A stretch of 7,145 bases of DNA, taken from positions 1-7,145 of the forward strand of contig DASXTS010000124.1 in assembly GCA_036505275.1 (NCBI GenBank), read 5' to 3'. A model generated the notes under the pieces. The model did no database searches. It was not told the origin of the DNA and was given only the letters and a program-made list of their open reading frames with translations. The translations under genes and the position numbers were made by a program. This document shows, piece after piece, positions 6,824 through 7,145 of this stretch. The stretch's first letter is position 1. Each line of letters starts with the position of its first letter. The DNA is from DASXTS01 sp036505275. Lineage in GTDB: Bacteria > Actinomycetota > Actinomycetes > Mycobacteriales > Pseudonocardiaceae.

Positions 6824-7145
6824 GTGACCGGAACGAGCACCCGCCCAACCGAGCAGCGCACCACCCTCCCGCCGCAGTGGAACCCGGCGGAGGTAGAGAT
6901 GGCGCTGTACCAGCGATGGGTGGACGCCGGTCATTTCGTCGCCGACGCCAGCAGCGATCGGCCGCCGTTCTGCATCGTGCTGCCGCCGCCCAACGTCACC
7001 GGCGACCTGCACATGGGCCACGCGCTGGACCACACGCTGATGGACATTCTGATCCGCCGCCGGCGGATGCAGGGTTACGAGGCGCTGTGGCTGCCCGGCA
7101 TGGATCACGCCGGCATCGCCACCCAGAACGTGGTGGAGAAGCAGC
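6824..7145 (+). CDS. valS: Valyl-tRNA synthetase, 5' part
   Basis: This class I aminoacyl-tRNA synthetase charges tRNA-Val in the cytoplasm. The window holds the first 107 codons and the gene runs off the right edge. Translation from GTG 6824 begins VTGTSTRPTEQRTTLPPQWNP. It shows the ValS signature PPPNVTGDLHMGHAL, in which HMGH is the class I HIGH motif, followed by DILIRRRRMQGYEALWLPG and MDHAGIATQ. The GTG is the only reasonable start: the codon two bases before it in another frame is followed at once by TGA, and there is no ribosome binding site. The clpX-to-valS order is common in Actinobacteria, here interrupted by about 4.9 kb. Confidence 0.97.
   Translation, partial: MTGTSTRPTEQRTTLPPQWNPAEVEMALYQRWVDAGHFVADASSDRPPFCIVLPPPNVTGDLHMGHALDHTLMDILIRRRRMQGYEALWLPGMDHAGIATQNVVEKQ

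Noticed and set aside
6761..6827. AGGAGGT followed by a 19-codon TTG frame whose TGA overlaps the valS GTG, a possible leader peptide
   Set aside because: The Shine-Dalgarno-like sequence directly abuts the TTG with no spacing, the peptide has no valine-rich run (two isolated Val plus one near the end), and the proposed valS promoter lies inside it. Coincidence is likelier.

Overview
The window comes from a very GC-rich actinobacterium. Codon third positions are almost all G or C, GTG starts are frequent, and clpP2-clpX lies upstream of valS, which is a typical actinobacterial order. Details of the accessory proteins, and my memory of similar families, make Micromonosporaceae the likeliest group, but the sequence alone does not prove this.

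Layout. (1) Positions 1-1951, + strand: the 3' part of clpP2 and a complete clpX, the protease and unfoldase of the essential Clp machine. A perfect 15-bp hairpin with a GAAA loop lies between them. (2) Positions 1952-2944: a short relic on the minus strand that looks like the C-terminus of a CaiB/BaiF CoA-transferase, then fdhD on the minus strand, for formate dehydrogenase maturation. (3) Positions 3070-4757, + strand: a translationally coupled pair. The first gene encodes a 64-residue helical protein resembling type VII secretion (ESX/EspC-type) small proteins. The second encodes a 498-residue protein with an N-terminal type VII-like helical region and a C-terminal C39/papain-like cysteine peptidase domain. 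(4) Positions 4793-6446: a minus-strand gene for an unusual fusion of an AAA_33/Pnkp-type P-loop kinase with an F420-dependent luciferase-like oxidoreductase. It is bracketed by two copies of a 49-bp structured repeat that are identical except in a 12-base centre. (5) Positions 6481-6738, minus strand: a small DUF7218/Rho-N-type protein. (6) Positions 6824-7145, + strand: the start of valS, apparently leaderless.

How it fits together. The clp genes and valS are housekeeping genes. The roughly 4.8 kb between clpX and valS is an accessory insertion zone holding a decayed gene, a putative secreted peptidase module, repeats and a domain fusion. The genes in this zone do not form one obvious pathway. 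The parts most likely to be undescribed are the EspC-like/C39-like pair and the structured repeat.
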